Shown: positions 38,019-48,119, numbered from the stretch's first letter. The stretch: 64,000 nt of DNA from Synechococcus sp. ROS8604 (GCF_014279655.1 NZ_CP047946.1:1426001-1490000); one strand, 5' to 3'. The notes: generated from the letters alone by a model not told the origin. Numbers and translations are program-made.

Positions 38019-38402
38019 GTGACCACAAAACAAGAGGCTCATTCCATTATCAAGGGCTGCCTAGAAACCAACAGTGCCTGGGTTGAAACCTTCAATGAAC
38101 TCGGCTGTGTACTGGTATTTGATCTCGACCCAATGCTTGAAGGGACCGTTACGGTGGACTTGATCGTTAAAGACTTGTGGGACAAAGGGATTAGGGCCAC
38201 TCAAGACGAAGTTGTAAAAAGTATTTGTAGCTATGCCATTGAAAATGATTATATCTGGTCGGTAGAAACCATTTTTGATAACTATGACTATACGGCGAAG
38301 ACCCTTGAAAATCTCGGTGAAGACAGCAAAGCACTATTGACAGAGCTCGCCGATGAGTCGGGCAATGAGGCATTTAAAGCGATGGTTACATCGGGCTCGT
38401 AA
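38019..38402 (+). CDS. Hypothetical protein, 127 residues
   Basis: I do not recognise this protein. It starts with GTG and is acidic and helical with no signal peptide (VTVDLIVKDLWDKGIRATQDE, split by turns, then KTLENLGEDSKALLTELADE). It sits between convergent genes and is followed within 40 bp by the TTTA repeat tract. The clean frame and protein-like composition support a real gene. Confidence 0.55.
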   Translation: MTTKQEAHSIIKGCLETNSAWVETFNELGCVLVFDLDPMLEGTVTVDLIVKDLWDKGIRATQDEVVKSICSYAIENDYIWSVETIFDNYDYTAKTLENLGEDSKALLTELADESGNEAFKAMVTSGS

Positions 38403-38437
38403 CACAACAATTTAAAAAGCTCTTAAAGGATACGGGT

Positions 38438-38475
<38 letters not shown>

Positions 38476-38591
38476 TAGACTAAGATACTTCTGATCAATC
38501 AATCTTAAAGAAAAGAAGATATTCGACCCCTGTTATCGACTTCCTGCAGACAGGCGAGAAACCATTAAGGAATGGGTTCTAGATCTTAGTC

Positions 38592-40124
38592 TTAATGCTT
38601 AGAAATGAGGGCATGAAGAGCCACGCGGTTGATTTTTCCCACAGAATTCAGGGGAAGGGTAGGGAGAACCTGCAAGACTTCCGGAGCCTTGTATCCCACG
38701 CGATCACGGGTGAAGGAAATTAAATCTGGAATAGTGGGTACTGAACATCCCGTTTTGAAGGACACATAAGCATGCACATTTTGTCCATGCACGTCGTCTT
38801 CAATTCCGATCACACCTGCCTGGTCCACAGCTGGATGCTCCATCAAGGCTTCCTCCACATCTTGGGGACAAATATTGGATCCATCGTGAACGATGATTTG
38901 TTTTCGACGTCCGCAGAACCAGAGATAGCCATCATCATCGAGACGCATCGCGTCTCCAGTATTGAGCCAACCCTTCTGAATGGTTTCTGCGGTAGCGGCA
39001 GGATTATTCCAATATCCGACGGTCAACGTTGGTGACTTCACCCAGAGCACACCCTCCTCACCAAAACTCAGCTCTCGTCCATCGGATGAGCGGATGCAGC
39101 CTTCAAAACCAGGGCACATTTTGCCCACAGACCCAATCCGATTTTCACCATCAATCGGGGAGAGGCTTGCAAAGCCAATCTCACTCATGCCGTAACACTC
39201 ATCAATCCGCTGTCCAGTGGCCTGTTCAAACTCCACATGCAACTGATGGTTGACCTTGTCTCCACCACTGATGCAAAGGCGAACCGATGAAAAGTCGCTG
39301 CGCTGTAAACGCTCATCGCGCACAAGACTGAACAACGTGACAGGTAAGGCCAACACAACCTGGGGATGGTGCTGGCGCAGCAAGGTTTCGAGGCAGCTAC
39401 AACTGAGATTGTTAGGCACCAGAACAGAGGCACCACGGCACAACGCAGCTAAAGCAAACGTTGATGAAGCGATATGGGATAAGGAACTACCAGCGAGATA
39501 TTGCTCACCAGGCTGTAAGCCAGTGACATCAAGAACAGAAGAAAACATCCAGCCCAAGCTTTGCCGTGTGTGGGTAACACCCTTCGGTTTTCCGGTGCTT
39601 CCTGAGGTAAAAAACAGGAAGCAAGGCTGATCGGGATCATGCTCTGTTTGTGGTAAGGAAAGGTCAGCAAAGTCTTGACTCAACTCTGATACGAATCCAT
39701 AATCATTCGTCGTGATGCATCCAAGATCGCAGGCCGTTGGAACATTGCTGGCATCAACATCAGTCTGACGTTCGCAGTGATAGATCAGACATCGAGCACC
39801 ACTCACATCAAGAGCGTGGTTGATTTCGGGAACGGTATAGCGATAGTTTAGTGGCGTTAAAACAAGTCCACAGCGCAAACCGGCTAAATAATGAATCAAC
39901 AACTCCAAACTATTAGGCATCAGTGAAGCAATTCGGTCACCAGAGCAAAGTCCAATGCTCAAATAATGCTTGGCTAGAGCATGACAAGACTGCTCAAGTT
40001 CAGCCCAGCTCATGCTGCGGTTTAGATCATGCAGAGCCACTGCATCTGGATCCCGGCTCAAAGCTGGCCGGAGGGGATCGTTGAGTACGATTGGTTCAGC
40101 AAGGAATCGACCGGAGACTTTCAA
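38592..40124 (-). CDS. AMP-dependent acyl/aryl-CoA synthetase-like enzyme
   Basis: Adenylate-forming enzyme of 510 residues. Motif A3 is FFTSGSTGKPKGVTHTR near residue 170; ISGGDKVNHQLH and ECYGMSEIGFAS follow in the middle. The motif GDAMRLDDDGYLWFCGRRKQ ends near residue 410, and the C-terminal KINRVALH contains the catalytic Lys. It loads a carboxylic acid as an acyl-AMP, usually onto CoA. It could prepare the starter of the type III polyketide synthase 6 kb away, but nothing in the sequence proves that. Confidence 0.85.
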   Translation of the reverse strand: MKVSGRFLAEPIVLNDPLRPALSRDPDAVALHDLNRSMSWAELEQSCHALAKHYLSIGLCSGDRIASLMPNSLELLIHYLAGLRCGLVLTPLNYRYTVPEINHALDVSGARCLIYHCERQTDVDASNVPTACDLGCITTNDYGFVSELSQDFADLSLPQTEHDPDQPCFLFFTSGSTGKPKGVTHTRQSLGWMFSSVLDVTGLQPGEQYLAGSSLSHIASSTFALAALCRGASVLVPNNLSCSCLETLLRQHHPQVVLALPVTLFSLVRDERLQRSDFSSVRLCISGGDKVNHQLHVEFEQATGQRIDECYGMSEIGFASLSPIDGENRIGSVGKMCPGFEGCIRSSDGRELSFGEEGVLWVKSPTLTVGYWNNPAATAETIQKGWLNTGDAMRLDDDGYLWFCGRRKQIIVHDGSNICPQDVEEALMEHPAVDQAGVIGIEDDVHGQNVHAYVSFKTGCSVPTIPDLISFTRDRVGYKAPEVLQVLPTLPLNSVGKINRVALHALISKH

Positions 40125-40765
40125 AGCAACAACTCAATATGTGGCATTAATAGCATGCGTCATAGTTTCAACAAACAGAATCTGCGCTGATCGCGGCTGT
40201 AGACGACCAATTTCAGTCAAGACCTTATTTTAAATTTATCATTGCATCGATCCTCTCCCGATCATCGAGATTCAAGATTAAATCGACCTGAAACACTAAG
40301 AAATTTAATATGAACACTCTCTAGATTGCAAAGTGTGTCATTCTCCCCGGAGCCAAAACCAATCAAACAACACTGTATCATTGAAATCAATTACTTTTAG
40401 TCAAGCTAGATTTGTATCCCAGCAATCAGTACCCTACTTCTAACGCATGGCTTAAGACTATTCTCAACAATGAACATAAATACAAATAAAGCCTTAACGA
40501 CACTTATCGAAATCCAAGACTTTCCTGAGTATTTGCAGAGTTTTTGATTAGAGCAGAGAGCTGTCTCGATGACTGCGTCAATGGTTGCAACCATGAAAAC
40601 CGCAACTAAAATTCGAATGCAACAACAGCTGAAAGCATTGACGCCTATCAGCTGTCTGCATACTGATGCACTGGCAACGGAGTTCTGATCAAAACCTGCC
40701 TAATGCAATTTAAGATGACAGATTGAACTCCAATAGTCACATCTGCAACCTCTACATAGTACTAA
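40125..40765. other. Gap of 641 bp
   Basis: Lies between the divergent ligase-like gene and a P450. I see no convincing gene; the short frames have no protein-like composition. It is likely to contain the two promoters. Confidence 0.45.
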
Positions 40766-42184
40766 ATGAACCAATCAGTCATTGAAGGTCATTCTCAAAG
40801 CGAGGAGATAAATAAAATTCCGACACTCTCAATTGCTCCCCATTGGCAGATGCTGGAAGCAATTCTTAAGCCGATTGCCTACTACCGTCGTTGTTTTACG
40901 CACAATAGCGGTGTCATACGCGTGAAAATGTCTCCAACATTGCCTCCTCAGCAGGTTTTGATCAGCGATCCATCAGTCATTAAGGATCTCATCAACGAAG
41001 ACGGCGGTCGCTGTATCAGTGCACCAGGCCAATTAAACGGCCTGCTGTCTCAAGTGGTCGGCCAACACTCGATTATTTTGCTCGCACCTGCGATACACCG
41101 CCAGCGAAGAAAATTGCTTACTCCTCCATTTCATGGAGAACGCCTTAAGGCCTACGGACAGCTGATTTCTGCCTTAGCAGAGCAAACCCTTAAGGATCTG
41201 AAAGACGGCGACGCCTTTGACGCACGTGAACGAATGCAAGGCATCACCATGAGAGTGATCCTGACCGCCGTTTTCGGCCTGTATGAAGGGGAGACGTTTC
41301 GACGAATTGAGCACTCACTGGCATCAAGCATCAGTATTCGCTCCGGACCATTTGGATCTTTGCTGTTGTTCTTCCCTTTTCTGCGCAAAAACCTTGGTCC
41401 ATGGAGTCCTGGAGGAAGGATCAAGGCTGCAGATGCCACCATCCGACGGCTATTGCTTGCAGAGATCGCCTCACGGCGCAGAGCCGTTGCTCAATGTAAT
41501 GAAGAAAATATGCCGGCTGACATTCTCAGCCTGCTGTTGTCTTGCAGGGATGAGCATGGCCAAGGGCTCAACGACGATGAATTACACGATGAATTGCTGA
41601 CGCTTTTGTTTGCAGGACACGAAACCACCGCGACTGCTCTGACCTGGGCGCTCTACTGGATCCATCGAAATCCCTTGGTCCTGGAACGGTCGATGGATGA
41701 ACTCAATGGTTTAGCCGACCGCTCCGATCCAGAAGCGATTGCGAAGCTTCCTTACCTCTCCGCAGTCGTCAATGAAGTGCTGCGTATTCATCCGGTAGCG
41801 ATGCTGACGTTTCCTCGTCGAATCGAAGCCCCGATCACTCTGGGAGGGTATTCCTTCCACTCGGGTGATGTCGTGATGGCATGTATTCAAGCCGTCCATG
41901 AACGTTCTGATCTTTATCCCAACCCAAGAACATTCGATCCCGATCGTTTCATGAATCGAACCTATGGGCCCCATGAATTTCTAGCTTTTGGCGGAGGATC
42001 TCGACGCTGCATCGGTGCAGCTCTAGCGCTCTATGAAATGAAATTGATTTTATCAAAGTTGCTACTCAATAATCAATTCAAACTCACTCTAAGCAGTGAT
42101 CGTACAAACAAACCACGACGGCGTGGCTTCACACTTGGGCCTTCAATTCCTGTGAGATTGAAAATAGTTTCACGTCGTCCTTGA
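40766..42184 (+). CDS. Cytochrome P450
   Basis: P450 of 472 residues with complete motifs: LLFAGHETTATALTW in the I-helix, VVNEVLRIHPVAM (ExxR) in the K-helix, and FGGGSRRCIGAALALYE as the heme loop with the ligand Cys. The general build resembles bacterial CYP110/CYP120-like fatty acid or carotenoid-type hydroxylases. It begins with ATG and is followed after 15 bp by a small membrane-protein gene, so the two form one unit. The substrate is unknown. Confidence 0.9.
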   Translation: MNQSVIEGHSQSEEINKIPTLSIAPHWQMLEAILKPIAYYRRCFTHNSGVIRVKMSPTLPPQQVLISDPSVIKDLINEDGGRCISAPGQLNGLLSQVVGQHSIILLAPAIHRQRRKLLTPPFHGERLKAYGQLISALAEQTLKDLKDGDAFDARERMQGITMRVILTAVFGLYEGETFRRIEHSLASSISIRSGPFGSLLLFFPFLRKNLGPWSPGGRIKAADATIRRLLLAEIASRRRAVAQCNEENMPADILSLLLSCRDEHGQGLNDDELHDELLTLLFAGHETTATALTWALYWIHRNPLVLERSMDELNGLADRSDPEAIAKLPYLSAVVNEVLRIHPVAMLTFPRRIEAPITLGGYSFHSGDVVMACIQAVHERSDLYPNPRTFDPDRFMNRTYGPHEFLAFGGGSRRCIGAALALYEMKLILSKLLLNNQFKLTLSSDRTNKPRRRGFTLGPSIPVRLKIVSRRP

Positions 42185-42199
42185 TTTCCGCCAATTCTC

Positions 42200-42580
42200 T
42201 TGCGAATCACTTTCTCTGCTCGACAACGCGGCATCTTTGACAACCTTTACCGCGCCTTGATCGGCTTTCTTTGGCTGGCTCCTCTCATCGGTGCAGCAGA
42301 AAACAAATCTGGATGGCCCCTATTGCTTCTGATCGTTCCCGTCGCCTGCCGGAGCCTTCCCAAAATTCACTCGGCGATCGAAGGGAGATGCCTGCAGCGG
42401 CCAATCGTCATGGCAGGCATTGCCGTATTGGCTGCACTCATTGGCATCCTGATCCATCTAGGACTCCACCCGGTTGGTGGAGTTTTAGGTCCAGGAGGCT
42501 GGTACCTGCCGCTTGCCATCGCCTGCATTCTGCTTTCGGTATGGAGATCAGCGCAAACACAAACGACCTTCGATACATGA
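42200..42580 (+). CDS. Hypothetical membrane protein
   Basis: Protein of 126 residues with three membrane helices (RALIGFLWLAPLIGA, WPLLLLIVPVACRSL, IVMAGIAVLAALIGILIHLGL). The start is TTG 42200, 15 bp after the P450 stop, so it is probably cotranscribed with it. I do not recognise a family. It may be an accessory membrane anchor for the P450, but there is no direct support for this. Confidence 0.55.
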   Translation: MRITFSARQRGIFDNLYRALIGFLWLAPLIGAAENKSGWPLLLLIVPVACRSLPKIHSAIEGRCLQRPIVMAGIAVLAALIGILIHLGLHPVGGVLGPGGWYLPLAIACILLSVWRSAQTQTTFDT

Positions 42581-42779
42581 GGCTTCCCATCAGAGCTCGA
42601 AATTGGCAGCCTCATCCCTCTGGATGATGCGATAAGTCCACTGGGCCACGGGAGGGACTGCTCCAGCATCTCCAGGGAAAGCACTAGGAGAGTGCACGGC
42701 GTAACGGACAGGCTCGGTGAGAAGTTTTGCTTGAACCGGCGCTAGATCAAACAATCCAGGTCTCTGGAGGGAATGGCAG

Positions 42780-44075
42780 CTAGCTGCTGAGACCTTCGCT
42801 GATGGTGGTTTCAGTCTGTAAGCGACGCAACAGGGCCTCGCAGTCCTTCTGATTCATCAGGCGAGGGACTGGATAGGCAAGTCGGGCTTCCTTTAAGGCA
42901 CCGCGGGAAAGCGAAGAAACATCTTGGCTGCGCAGCTGGGAAATACTCGCCGGGATGCCCAGTTCGCGGTTCAAGCGTTCAATCCAGGCAATGAACTGAA
43001 GTGCAAGCTGCTGATTGCTCAGTCCAACAACATCGAGATCAATCGTTCGGGCCAAGTCAGCCAGTTGCCGTTCACAGGCCGGTCGCGACCAACGCAGCAC
43101 TTCGGGCAGCACAATCGCATTGGCAAGGCCGTGGGTGATTCCGTATTCACATCCAAGGGCATGGGCAATGGCGTGGGCATAGCCCACATTGGTTCGGGTG
43201 AAGGCTTCGCCTGCTTCATGGGCAGCAAGCGCCATCTGCAGCCGTGCCTCGAGATCGTCTCCCTGCTGGTAGGCGATAGGCAGCCATCGGGCAATACGAC
43301 TCAGGGCTGAGAGCGCCTTGCGCTCGCTGAAGGCAGATCCATTGCGGCCGATGTACGACTCCACCGCATGGGTGAGTGCATCCAGGCCACCAGCAGCGGT
43401 CACCGTTGGCGGCAGGCCACGCATCAGTTCGGGATCGAGCACCGTGACCTGGGGGAGAAGCTTGAGATCAGCGATAGCAATCTTGCGTCCACGTTCAGGA
43501 TCTGTGAACACAGCAGCAATCGTTGCTTCCGAGCCGGAGCCAGCGGTGGTGGGCACACAGGCCAACGGCGGCGGCGGGAGGAGCACACGAAACAACCCCT
43601 CCATCCACCGCAGGGTGAGCCAGGGATTGCCAACTCTTGCGCCGATGCCCTTGGCGCAGTCGATCACGGAGCCACCACCACAGGCGATCAGGCTGTCGCA
43701 ACCAGCATCGCGATAGCGCCTAAAACCCAACTCCACGCTTGCAAGAGTGGGGTTCTCAGGCACCTGATCGAACACAGTGATTGGAATGCGGCTGCGTTCC
43801 AAATCAGCAATCAAGTCCTGTGGCAAGCGCAGCTGCATTAGGTGCTGATCCGTCACCAGCAGAGGGCGGAGCCAACCTTTCGTCTGCAATACACCGGAAA
43901 GATCACGGCAACTGCCGGCAGCGATCAGCAACCGGGAGCGACGAAAAGGCAAGACCAGGGATAACCCATGGAGCAGGCGCTGGTAGCTGCGGATCAGGAC
44001 GATGGACAGTGAAGACAATCTCGGTGACTGACCTCGATCGCGAGCGTGGATCTGTTCATCGGCTTTTTCCGTCAT
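42780..44075 (-). CDS. Iron-containing alcohol dehydrogenase
   Basis: Group III metal-dependent alcohol dehydrogenase of 431 residues. The NAD-binding loop is IACGGGSVIDCAKG, and PTTAGSGSEAT follows. Metal ligands appear in GGLDALTHAVESYI and AHAIAHALGCEYGITHGLANA. It oxidises alcohols or reduces aldehydes; the substrate is unknown. It starts with ATG that overlaps the stop of the gamma-glutamyltransferase gene by 4 bp, so translation of the two is coupled. Confidence 0.9.
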   Translation of the reverse strand: MTEKADEQIHARDRGQSPRLSSLSIVLIRSYQRLLHGLSLVLPFRRSRLLIAAGSCRDLSGVLQTKGWLRPLLVTDQHLMQLRLPQDLIADLERSRIPITVFDQVPENPTLASVELGFRRYRDAGCDSLIACGGGSVIDCAKGIGARVGNPWLTLRWMEGLFRVLLPPPPLACVPTTAGSGSEATIAAVFTDPERGRKIAIADLKLLPQVTVLDPELMRGLPPTVTAAGGLDALTHAVESYIGRNGSAFSERKALSALSRIARWLPIAYQQGDDLEARLQMALAAHEAGEAFTRTNVGYAHAIAHALGCEYGITHGLANAIVLPEVLRWSRPACERQLADLARTIDLDVVGLSNQQLALQFIAWIERLNRELGIPASISQLRSQDVSSLSRGALKEARLAYPVPRLMNQKDCEALLRRLQTETTISEGLSS

Positions 44076-45847
44076 GGTTGCGACGCTCTGGGAAGAGCCA
44101 GGGCTGTTCCCTCCCTGCGAGGATCGGCAGCCCCATACCAGCGGCCATCAATGTTCTGCAACAGAGCAGTGCCGCTACCGAGGCGTTGAAAGCGGATCGG
44201 TTGATCCGCTGTTTTGAGTTGTTCAACGGGAACTGGCCATGGCAGAGGCGGGTCCTTTTCAACAACGAGCGTGGCGCCACGCTTGGAGAGAAGGGGCATA
44301 GCAACGGCTCGTTCCGGGGTCTCGTTCCAGATCAACGACGCGAGCAACACACGGCTGAGCACATGTGGAATCGTTCTCCCGCCTGGGCTACCGAGCGCCA
44401 GGATCGGCTCACCGTTTCGGAACACCATCATGGGTGCCATCGATGAGCTCGGCCGGCGACCCGGCAGGCGTCGGTTGGCGATTGGTTTTCCTTGGAGAGT
44501 GGGCTGAAAGGAGAAGTCGGTGAGCTGATTGTTCATCACCATGCCAGCCAGCAGATGCCGGCTTCCGAACACGGTTTCCACCGAAGCGGTGTAGCTCGCA
44601 AGATTTCCGGCCACATCCACAATCGAGACCTGGGTCGTGCCCTGTTCTTGGCCTTGTTGAGGAAGGGCATAGGGATAGTGAGCAATCCCTGGCGGCAAGC
44701 CAGGGAAAGGAGACGCTGAGGCTGAACCCTGAATGGTTGTGGCACGCTCCTGGATGTAAGCCGGAGCCAGCAGTGGCTCGGTTGGGATCGCTGCATCGAT
44801 CGGATCGTGAACCCAATACAGACGATCCGCATCAGCCCAGGCCTGAGCGGTCGCCAATTGCTGCCAGGTGTTCAGCTCGGTTTCGGCCGTGAGACCTCTT
44901 AGTGCATCGAGGAGCGCAAGGGTCTGCAACACGGCCAGCCCACCGCTGCTGGGAGGGGGAACCGTGCAGAGCTGCAAACGCTGAAACGCATTGCAAAGCG
45001 GTGCGCGGTGCACCACGGCATAGCTGGCCAGATCCGCCTGGCTCCAGCCTCGAAATCCAGGCTCCTGAGATTGCAGCTCTATGAGCTCGCCCAGGATGCG
45101 TTGCGCTAGCGCTCCTCGATAGAAGGAGGAACCGCCATCGCGAGCCAGATCTTGCAGAGTGCGCGCCAGGGCTGGGTTGCGAAACAAGCGATCGGGCTGA
45201 GGAGGTTGGCCACCCGGCAGATAAAGGGCTTGAAATGCCGGACTATGGGCCACACCGATCCGCTGGGCCAGACGGACGGCACGAAGCAGGCGCGGGCTTG
45301 GCCGGAAGCCATCTCGGGCCAGACCGATGGCCGGTTCCAAGAGGGTGGCCCAAGGAAGGCGTCCATCGCGTTGATGGGCATCCCAGAGCAGGGCCACCGT
45401 TCCAGGGATTCCAATGGCATCGAGCCGACTGGTGGCCTCCCGCCAGGAGAGAGGCTCTCCGGATGGCTTGAGCAAATCATCAGGCCGGCTGCGTTGTGGT
45501 GCCGTTTCTCGGCCATCAAACACCTCTAGGACTTGTTGGCTGGCATCCCAGTGCAACAGGAAGCCACCTCCACCGAGTCCGGAGCTCTGCGGTTCCACCA
45601 CAGCTAAGACAGCCTGGGCAGTGACCAAGGCATCCACGGCATGTCCACCAGCCTTGAGGACGGCGAGGGCCGCCTCGCTGGCGAGAGGATTAGCCGTCAC
45701 CACAACGGCCGCACCCGCTGCCGTGGAGACGCGCTTGCTGCCGAGATCCGCCTGCTCCGGATCGTCGCGGCTCACGGGAGCCGCTGAAGCAGCAGCAGCT
45801 GCGGTGCTGATGCAAACACTGAAGATCAGCAGCAGAGCGCGGAGCAT
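44072..45847 (-). CDS. ggt: Gamma-glutamyltransferase
   Basis: Exported N-terminal nucleophile hydrolase of 591 residues that transfers or hydrolyses gamma-glutamyl groups, for example from glutathione. The N-terminus is a signal peptide (LLLIFSVCISTAAAA). Family motifs include GGHAVDALVTAQAVLAVVEP, PQSSGLGGGGFL and RPSSSMAPMMVF plus LALGSPGGRTI. The maturing Thr is in QGTTQVSIVD near residue 404, where the protein self-cleaves. It is the first gene of a pair with the iron-type dehydrogenase. Confidence 0.92.
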   Translation of the reverse strand: MLRALLLIFSVCISTAAAAASAAPVSRDDPEQADLGSKRVSTAAGAAVVVTANPLASEAALAVLKAGGHAVDALVTAQAVLAVVEPQSSGLGGGGFLLHWDASQQVLEVFDGRETAPQRSRPDDLLKPSGEPLSWREATSRLDAIGIPGTVALLWDAHQRDGRLPWATLLEPAIGLARDGFRPSPRLLRAVRLAQRIGVAHSPAFQALYLPGGQPPQPDRLFRNPALARTLQDLARDGGSSFYRGALAQRILGELIELQSQEPGFRGWSQADLASYAVVHRAPLCNAFQRLQLCTVPPPSSGGLAVLQTLALLDALRGLTAETELNTWQQLATAQAWADADRLYWVHDPIDAAIPTEPLLAPAYIQERATTIQGSASASPFPGLPPGIAHYPYALPQQGQEQGTTQVSIVDVAGNLASYTASVETVFGSRHLLAGMVMNNQLTDFSFQPTLQGKPIANRRLPGRRPSSSMAPMMVFRNGEPILALGSPGGRTIPHVLSRVLLASLIWNETPERAVAMPLLSKRGATLVVEKDPPLPWPVPVEQLKTADQPIRFQRLGSGTALLQNIDGRWYGAADPRREGTALALPRASQP

Positions 45848-45968
45848 GAAGGGAAGGCGGTAAAGGCGCTATCGCCCACCAAGTCTGGCCAGGAAGACCC
45901 TTCATTGGATCAAGCGAGCAAAGGTGTGGGCGGTGATCGATGATTCACGCCATTGACCCTCAAAAACC

Positions 45969-46673
45969 GTGCCCTCGGCCCATCGGAATCTGCTGAAGCG
46001 ACTGGCGGTCGATCTGGCCGCTCTGTGCAGCAATCCGAACGATCTCGATCATGCCTTCGACCTTCTGAATGCCACCTACAGCACGGATGTGGCTCAAGCC
46101 GCTCGAGACCGCTTGAAGGCTGATCCTTCCATCCAGGCGCTTGTGAAGGATCAGTACTGGGGGCATTGGCCTACCGCGAAGGAGCTTGTGGACCTGCCCG
46201 CGGGATCCCTCGGGCATGTGTACGGGTTGTTTTTGACCTCTCAGGGACTGAGCGAGCTCCCCGCACCGGAGCTATCGAAAGAGATGGCCAGTGATGACAC
46301 CTACTTGCAGCTGCGCATCCGCTACACCCACGATCTCTGGCATGTGATCGCTGGTTTGCCGATCACAATGGCGGGGGAAGCTGCCGCCAACGGTCTTACC
46401 ACCGAACAGCTGCGCTGGCCAGGTAGTGCTCTCCTGATTGCTGCGGATCTGGTCCATCGCGTCAGCGATGCAGACGAGGTTACAGCGGTTGACGTGGGTG
46501 TGGCGATTGCCTACGGCCTCAACCTGGGGGCGACAGCGCAACCGCTTCTGGCCCAGCGCTGGGAGGAGGGCTGGGAAACCCCCCTACAAACCTGGCGGGA
46601 CGCGTTGGGGATCCGCGCGCTTCTACGCCAAAGCCCCTTTCCATTGCTCACAGGCGAGAACCCGCGCAGCTGA
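45969..46673 (+). CDS. Coq4-family protein
   Basis: Protein of about 234 residues. The Coq4 signature is seen as HDLWHVIAGLPITMAGE near residue 115: HDxxH followed by Glu 12 residues later, the zinc-binding motif of the family. The first residues (LDHAFDLLNATYS) and the last (SPFPLLTGE) also fit. In eukaryotes Coq4 acts in ubiquinone synthesis, but cyanobacteria make plastoquinone, so its role here is open. GTG 45969 is the start chosen. Confidence 0.85.
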   Translation: MPSAHRNLLKRLAVDLAALCSNPNDLDHAFDLLNATYSTDVAQAARDRLKADPSIQALVKDQYWGHWPTAKELVDLPAGSLGHVYGLFLTSQGLSELPAPELSKEMASDDTYLQLRIRYTHDLWHVIAGLPITMAGEAAANGLTTEQLRWPGSALLIAADLVHRVSDADEVTAVDVGVAIAYGLNLGATAQPLLAQRWEEGWETPLQTWRDALGIRALLRQSPFPLLTGENPRS

Positions 46674-46687
46674 CTCTGCCTAGCTCT

Positions 46688-47248
46688 TCAGCGAGTGCAA
46701 GACAACGCACACGCATGGAGCGTGGTGCAGGCTGCGATGTCGGCAGGACTGCTGATCGTGAGCGGGTGAGTCACTGCGCTGACGCGCCCAAACAGCAGCG
46801 GATCGCTCGGAAGCGGCAGCCGCCGGGCCAGCTCCTGCCTTAAGTGGAAGGGGTCTTGGCTGTAGAGCAGGGTCAGATGCGGATCCAGCCGGTAGCCGAG
46901 CTCAGCCCCTGAACGACGACGCAACTGGTTGAACCAGGGATGCAGTTGCGTCATCGCCTCGGCGTTGAAGCGCAGCACAAGACTCTGGGTGAACAACAGG
47001 CTCGCTTCGATGGCATTGGGCCTGAGCCGAACAGGTTGACGACAATCGGCAAGTTGCTGAAGTTGAGCGATGACCTGCTCCTGGCTGACGCCATGCTCTC
47101 CATCGAGATGCTCGCTGTAGAGCGTGATGTGCGGAGGCAATCTGCAAGCCACAAGCGCCTGGCTGGCCAGCGCCGAGAGTTGATCCAACACCGCCTGGGC
47201 CTCCGGGGCAGGGAGCAGCCAATAGGACACGGCTTGCGGAGACGTCAT
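46688..47248 (-). CDS. 2H phosphoesterase / 2',5' RNA ligase-like protein
   Basis: Protein of about 186 residues with the paired His motifs of the 2H superfamily: PPHITLYS near the N-terminus and DPHLTLLYS in the second half. These act together on 2',3'-cyclic phosphates of RNA or nucleotides. The frame extends upstream to 47311, but ATG 47248 (MTSPQAVSYWLLP) starts the domain and is preferred. It is convergent with the Coq4-like gene, 14 bp away. Confidence 0.8.
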   Translation of the reverse strand: MTSPQAVSYWLLPAPEAQAVLDQLSALASQALVACRLPPHITLYSEHLDGEHGVSQEQVIAQLQQLADCRQPVRLRPNAIEASLLFTQSLVLRFNAEAMTQLHPWFNQLRRRSGAELGYRLDPHLTLLYSQDPFHLRQELARRLPLPSDPLLFGRVSAVTHPLTISSPADIAACTTLHACALSCTR

Positions 47249-47651
47249 GCTGATGTCTGATCCCTCAGCGGTGTGATTCTCGTCCCAAACAGTCAGGCTG
47301 GAGGGCAGCATCGCCCGACGCTGCTGGATGGCGTGGCGATCGGAGTGTTGGCTCTCCAGGCAGGTAGCTCAATCCGCACGGCCACGTGCAGTTCCTGACC
47401 AAACTTCAGGTTAGGACGTTTCCAATTTCCAAAGGCCGTTTGCGGTAAGTCGTTGAGACCATCCCTTGGTCATGGGAAAGCCTCACCACAAGGGAGGGGC
47501 TTTCGGGGATGTGGCGATCGCTGTTGGGGCGGTGTGACGTCTTGCTCTTGTCCCTCACCGTGCCTTCACGATGGCCCGGCTGGCAGCTTGGATCTGTGTG
47601 CTGCATCTATGCAGCACATCTGCTCTAATTGATCGATCCGCTGCTTGGGCG
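47249..47651. other. Gap with a possible minus-strand gene remnant
   Basis: No intact gene is apparent. On the minus strand at about 47320-47460 a frame without a start reads DLPQTAFGNWKRPNLKFG and on to HVAVRIELPAW, which looks protein-like and could be a remnant. Frames upstream of 47652 in the next gene have poor composition. Confidence 0.3.
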
Positions 47652-48119
47652 ATGTCTGTCTCGGCTCCCTTCAAGGCCAATGCCCGGCTTTCGGTGACAC
47701 CCACCGCGCCGGCCCATGGCGTGTTGCTCTGGGCCTGGGCCGAAGTGACGGGCCGCTCCATGTCTGGCCTTGCAGCGATGCTGCTGGAAAACGGCATCAC
47801 CCAGGCACTGCGAGACGGTGATGTTCCGAAGGAAGCGGTGCAGGCCATGGAGCGCTATCAGTCGGCTCAGGCCGTGCGGATGGAGGAGGAGTTTCAGGCC
47901 TTCATGGCCGTGGAGGGGCATCCTCCCGCAAAGAGTCGCAGAACTGCAGCAGAATTGCTGCAGATGCTCGAGCCGCGTTTGCAACCGAAGCGGCTGCGTC
48001 ATCTCTTGCAGAACGCGACGCCTGAGCTGCGCCAGGCCCATAGCGACCTTGCTGACGACGACTTCAAGGCGATGGTGCTGATGGCACTGGATGAAGGTGT
48101 GGAGCTGTCGGCGGATTGA
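47652..48119 (+). CDS. Ribbon-helix-helix-like hypothetical protein
   Basis: Protein of about 155 residues. The N-terminal segment ARLSVTPTAPAHGVLLWAWA, continued by EVTGRSMSGLAAMLLENGI, has the strand-helix-turn-helix form of ribbon-helix-helix DNA-binding proteins (as in antitoxins). A longer charged helical C-terminus with ERYQSAQAVRMEEEFQAF follows. The frame reaches upstream to 47571, but ATG 47652 starts the plausible part. It is convergent with the module of HEPN/MNT genes and could be a repressor for them or a lone antitoxin; that is inference. Confidence 0.5.
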   Translation: MSVSAPFKANARLSVTPTAPAHGVLLWAWAEVTGRSMSGLAAMLLENGITQALRDGDVPKEAVQAMERYQSAQAVRMEEEFQAFMAVEGHPPAKSRRTAAELLQMLEPRLQPKRLRHLLQNATPELRQAHSDLADDDFKAMVLMALDEGVELSAD

